NCBI GenBank assembly: GCA_002454015.1
Contig: DKIB01000019.1
Span: 11,521 to 22,599, forward strand
Direction of reading: 5' to 3'
DNA from: Proteobacteria bacterium UBA6729
GTDB lineage: Bacteria > Pseudomonadota > Gammaproteobacteria > Porifericomitales > Porifericomitaceae
DNA: 11,079 bases
The position numbers and the translations under genes are program-made. Positions within the stretch are counted from its first letter, which is position 1; each line of letters begins with the position of its first letter. This document shows positions 8,839 to 11,079 of the stretch, piece after piece. The notes under the pieces are model-generated. The model was not told the origin of the DNA and did no database searches. It saw nothing but the letters and a program-made list of their open reading frames with translations.

Positions 8839-9174
8839 ATGACAGATACCCTATTCAGCAGAATCATTGCGGGCGAGCTGCCAGCAGATATAGTCCACCG
8901 GGATGAGCGGTGTATCGCCTTCAGGGATGTGAATCCACAGGCACCACTGCATGTGTTGGTGGTGCCGATAACACCGGTGGCCAGTCTGGCGGATGCCGAG
9001 GACTGTGAGTTGCTGGGCCACCTGCTCAGGGTAGCCTCCAGGGTGGCTGCGGATGCTGGTTATGCCGACAGCTTCCGGGTGGTCATCAATAATGGTGCCG
9101 CCGCCGGTCAGACCGTCTTCCATCTGCATGTGCATGTGCTGGCCGGTCGCCCACTGTCCTGGCCCCCTGGCTGA
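8839..9174 (+). CDS. HIT-family purine nucleotide phosphoramidase (HinT-like)
   Basis: HIT proteins of the Hint branch hydrolyse adenosine or guanosine phosphoramidates and act as small cytoplasmic dimers. The 111-residue protein starts MTDTLFSRIIAGELPADIV, the classic Hint N-terminus, continues with AFRDVNPQAPLHVLVVP (27-43), and ends with the histidine triad HLHVH (95-99) followed by VLAGRPL. The catalytic His is in place. The loop after VVP reads ITPVASL, unlike the KKH version of many homologues but similar in tone to E. coli HinT. I chose the ATG at 8839 because it gives the family N-terminus; the frame is open upstream to 8656 without similarity. The gene converges on dapD with only 26 bases between the stops and no visible terminator hairpin. 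Confidence 0.95.
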   Translation: MTDTLFSRIIAGELPADIVHRDERCIAFRDVNPQAPLHVLVVPITPVASLADAEDCELLGHLLRVASRVAADAGYADSFRVVINNGAAAGQTVFHLHVHVLAGRPLSWPPG

Positions 9175-9200
9175 GCGGGTCAACCTTTGGGAACGCAGCT

Positions 9201-10028
9201 TCAGTCGTGGGCCTCCCGCAACAGCAGGTTGATGTCCACCTTGGCGCGAGTGGTGGCATCCACGCGCTTTACGATGACGGCACAGTACAGGCTGTGGCTG
9301 CCGTCTTTGGCGGGTAGCGACCCGGGCACGACCACGGCCCCGGGAGGCACCCGCCCGTGGCTGATTGTGCCGGTCCGCCGATCATAGATACGGGTGCTCT
9401 GGCTGATATAGACCCCCATGGAGATCACCGCTCCGGTGCCGACAATGACCCCTTCAACGATTTCAGACCGTGCGCCGATGAAGCAGTGGTCTTCAATGAT
9501 GGTGGGTCGGGCCTGCGGGGGCTCCAGTACCCCGCCGATACCCACCCCGCCTGACAGGTGTACATGGGCTCCGATCTGTGCACAGGAGCCAACGGTGGCC
9601 CAGGTATCGATCATGGTGTTGTTGCCCACATAGGCGCCGATATTGACATAGCAGGGCATCATGACTACCCCCGGGGCGATGTAACTGCCGTAGCGGGCCA
9701 GTCCCGGTGGCACTACCCGTATCCCCTGTTCCTTGAACTGTTGCGCATCGTGCTCAGCAAACTTCAGTGGCAGTTTATCGTAATAGTTTGTGAAAGTACC
9801 CGCTACGGGATGGTTCTGTTGCAGCCTGAAACAGAGCAGCACCGCCTTTTTCAGCCACTCATTGACGGTCCATTCCCCGTCTATCGGTGTGGCTACCCGC
9901 AGTCGCCCGCTGTCCAGACCGGCCATGGTCTCGTCCACGGCCGGGCGCACCCCGGCGTGGTCCCAGCCGGGGGTCTGGCAACGTGCAAAGGCCTGCTCTA
10001 TAATGATTTGCAGCTGTGCATCCGTCAT
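9201..10028 (-). CDS. dapD: 2,3,4,5-tetrahydropyridine-2,6-dicarboxylate N-succinyltransferase
   Basis: DapD transfers succinyl from succinyl-CoA to tetrahydrodipicolinate in the succinylase branch of lysine and meso-diaminopimelate synthesis, supplying peptidoglycan. The protein has 275 residues, almost the same as E. coli DapD. An N-terminal helical domain (1 to about 100, with [21 protein letters not shown] at 48-68) precedes the left-handed beta-helix of hexapeptide repeats (about 105-235). The beta-helix includes [20 protein letters not shown] and [10 protein letters not shown]. The C-terminal [16 protein letters not shown] is also characteristic. GGAG lies 8 bases before the ATG. It is a single-gene unit between two plus-strand genes, with its own candidate promoter and a leader hairpin. 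Confidence 0.98.
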   Translation of the reverse strand: MTDAQLQIIIEQAFARCQTPGWDHAGVRPAVDETMAGLDSGRLRVATPIDGEWTVNEWLKKAVLLCFRLQQNHPVAGTFTNYYDKLPLKFAEHDAQQFKEQGIRVVPPGLARYGSYIAPGVVMMPCYVNIGAYVGNNTMIDTWATVGSCAQIGAHVHLSGGVGIGGVLEPPQARPTIIEDHCFIGARSEIVEGVIVGTGAVISMGVYISQSTRIYDRRTGTISHGRVPPGAVVVPGSLPAKDGSHSLYCAVIVKRVDATTRAKVDINLLLREAHD

Positions 10029-10040
10029 GAAATGGTCTCC

Positions 10041-10071
10041 AGGCCGGGGTGCTCCTGTGGAACCCCGGTCT
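10041..10071 (-). other. Stem-loop in the dapD 5' leader
   Basis: CCGGGGT (10044-10050) pairs with ACCCCGG (10062-10068) around an 11-base loop. The stem extends to about 10 pairs with one G-U type mismatch. It ends just before the dapD ribosome binding site and begins at the predicted transcription start. No T run follows on either strand, so I do not call it a terminator; mRNA stabilisation or translational control is possible. Confidence 0.6.
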
Positions 10072-10077
10072 GGCCCT

Positions 10078-10107
10078 ATACTAAATGATGTGGCCTGGCT
10101 TTGTCAG
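10078..10107 (-). promoter_or_regulatory. Candidate sigma-70 promoter of dapD
   Basis: On the minus strand CTGACA (10102-10107, a 5/6 match to TTGACA) is followed after 18 bases by TAGTAT (10078-10083, 4/6). Transcription would begin near 10071, giving a short leader of about 43 bases that starts with the stem-loop. Confidence 0.45.
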
Positions 10108-10182
10108 CACCACTATATGCAGGCGTGCCCGGGAGGCGATGGGAGCGCTTCGGGCGGACCGATGATTAATTGTAGAAAATAC

Positions 10183-10222
10183 TTGTAAAGTTTGACTTAA
10201 CCATATAAGATACCGTGATAAA
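10183..10222 (+). promoter_or_regulatory. A/T-rich promoter region of the fimV-like gene
   Basis: This is the most A/T-rich stretch of the window, directly upstream of the plus-strand gene at 10259. Possible elements are TTGTAA (10183-10188) with TATAAG (10204-10209) at 15 bases, or TTGACT (10192-10197) with GATAAA (10217-10222) at 19 bases. Neither pair is ideal, so the region is more secure than the exact boxes. Confidence 0.4.
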
Positions 10223-10228
10223 TATCAC
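10215..10228. repeat. Perfect 14-base dyad GTGATA-AA-TATCAC
   Basis: Six-base arms GTGATA and TATCAC flank a two-base AA centre, 30 bases upstream of the fimV-like start codon and overlapping one of the candidate -10 elements. The geometry suits a dimeric repressor site. I do not recognise the regulator. Confidence 0.5.
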
Positions 10229-10258
10229 CAAGGCAGCGCTGCTGCAGAGGTATTTCGG

Positions 10259-11079
10259 ATGTTTCGTACCATGAATGGAGAAAGCGGGTTTCGTGCCAGA
10301 GGAGCAAGGCTGCTCTGCCACGTGCTGTTGTTGCTGTGGCTGCCCGGCCAGGCGGCCTGGGCACTGGGGCTGGGGCCGGTGGAGATATATTCCGGCCTGA
10401 ACGAGTCTCTGGATGCACGCATATCGATTGATGCCAACGAGGAGGAGCTGGAGCAACTGCAGGTGCAGCTGGGCAGCGTTGACCAGTTTGCCAGGGTCCG
10501 GCTGGACCGTCCTGCATTTCTGCACCGGATCAAATTTGCACTGGAACTGGGCCCGAGGGGCAACTACATATTGATGAGTAGCACGGGGCCGGTGCGTGAG
10601 CCTTTCCTGAATTTTCTGGTGCAGGTTTCCTGGCGTGGGGGTCGATTGATTCGTGAGTATGCGCTGCTGTTTGACCCACCGGGCTATGAGCAATCGCAAC
10701 GAGTTGAATCCTCGGCGGAGAACGTTAGCCGATCCGGATCATCGGTGGTATCTCCCCCGAAGATCAAGCGGCCCAAGCCACCCGACGACATCCCCGTAGC
10801 GGCATCTGCGGGCGGTACCAGCACTGCAGGCCCCTCTGCTCCACGGGCACCGCCGAGCCCTGCTTCTGCCTCAACGACTTCCGGTGCCCCCGCATCGGTT
10901 GCCAGGGCTTTGGCGTCTGCGCAGGGTCGTCCGGGGGCGACCCCGTATACCGTGCAGTCTGGAGATACACTCTGGGCGCTGGCGGCGGCCGCCCGGCCAA
11001 ATCGTTCCGTGAGTGTTCAGCAGATGATGTTCGCGTTGCTGCGCAAAAACCCCGAGGCTTTTTTTTTGGAGGGCAATAT
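10259..11079 (+). CDS. fimV: FimV-like polar peptidoglycan-binding protein, N-terminal part
   Basis: FimV family proteins are large inner-membrane proteins at the cell pole that bind peptidoglycan and organise type IV pili, chemosensory and polarity factors. The frame is open from the ATG at 10259 to the window edge, so 273 residues are seen and the gene is incomplete. GAGG lies 8 bases before the ATG. A signal peptide is visible (basic FRARGARLL, hydrophobic HVLLLLWLPG, AxA-type end near residue 36). The FimV N-terminal domain follows: LGLGPVEIYSGLNESLDARI (36-55), VDQFARVRLDRPAFL (74-88) and PVREPFLNFLVQVSWRGGRLIREY (111-134). A Pro/Ala/Ser linker (about 142-227) then leads to a LysM domain starting YTVQSGDTLWALA (230-242). 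A T9 run near the edge encodes AFFLEG without breaking the frame. Family call is strong. Confidence 0.93.
   Translation, partial: MFRTMNGESGFRARGARLLCHVLLLLWLPGQAAWALGLGPVEIYSGLNESLDARISIDANEEELEQLQVQLGSVDQFARVRLDRPAFLHRIKFALELGPRGNYILMSSTGPVREPFLNFLVQVSWRGGRLIREYALLFDPPGYEQSQRVESSAENVSRSGSSVVSPPKIKRPKPPDDIPVAASAGGTSTAGPSAPRAPPSPASASTTSGAPASVARALASAQGRPGATPYTVQSGDTLWALAAAARPNRSVSVQQMMFALLRKNPEAFFLEGN

Noticed and set aside
10041-10071. Rho-independent terminator between dapD and fimV
   Set aside because: The stem is good but no T run follows in either direction, and the two genes diverge, so no terminator is expected here.

Overview
The window looks like a chromosomal housekeeping segment from a moderately GC-rich gammaproteobacterium. 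A Chromatiales-like or sulfur-oxidiser-like lineage is my guess, not something the sequence proves. The evidence is the gene order rsmG-parA-parB-atpI-atpB-atpE-atpF-atpH-atpA-atpG, which is the classic gammaproteobacterial arrangement around the ATP synthase operon. DapD of the succinylase branch and a FimV-type LysM protein fit the same group.

Layout. Positions 1-5169 (minus strand) hold an F1Fo ATP synthase operon, read right to left as atpI, atpB, atpE, atpF, atpH, atpA, atpG. It is cut just after atpG, so atpD and atpC would lie beyond position 1. Positions 5299-6935 (minus) hold parB and parA, the chromosome partition pair. Positions 7105-8644 (minus) hold a divergent rsmG (16S rRNA G527 methyltransferase family), preceded by a secreted M23/LytM-type peptidase gene where mnmG is usually found. 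Positions 8839-9174 (plus) hold a HIT-family nucleotide hydrolase gene, divergent from the M23 gene. Positions 9201-10028 (minus) hold dapD. From 10259 to the right edge (plus), and incomplete, runs the N-terminal part of a FimV-like protein with a signal peptide, a FimV core domain and a LysM domain.

How the genes relate. The atp block encodes the proton-driven ATP synthase, and subunit stoichiometry appears to be set partly at translation: atpE has by far the strongest ribosome binding site and atpF a weak one inside a small dyad. ParA and ParB partition the origin region, although no parS site is visible here. The M23, DapD and FimV genes all touch the cell wall: DAP synthesis, peptidoglycan cleavage and peptidoglycan binding at the pole.

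I saw no tRNA, rRNA, CRISPR array, insertion sequence or phage gene. No stretch over 300 bases lacks a gene. I do not see a novel defence or mobile system. The points worth a second look are small: a likely non-ATG start of atpI, an RsmG with altered signature residues, palindromes in the rsmG-parA and dapD-fimV gaps, a 5' hairpin in the dapD leader, and a T9 tract inside fimV.
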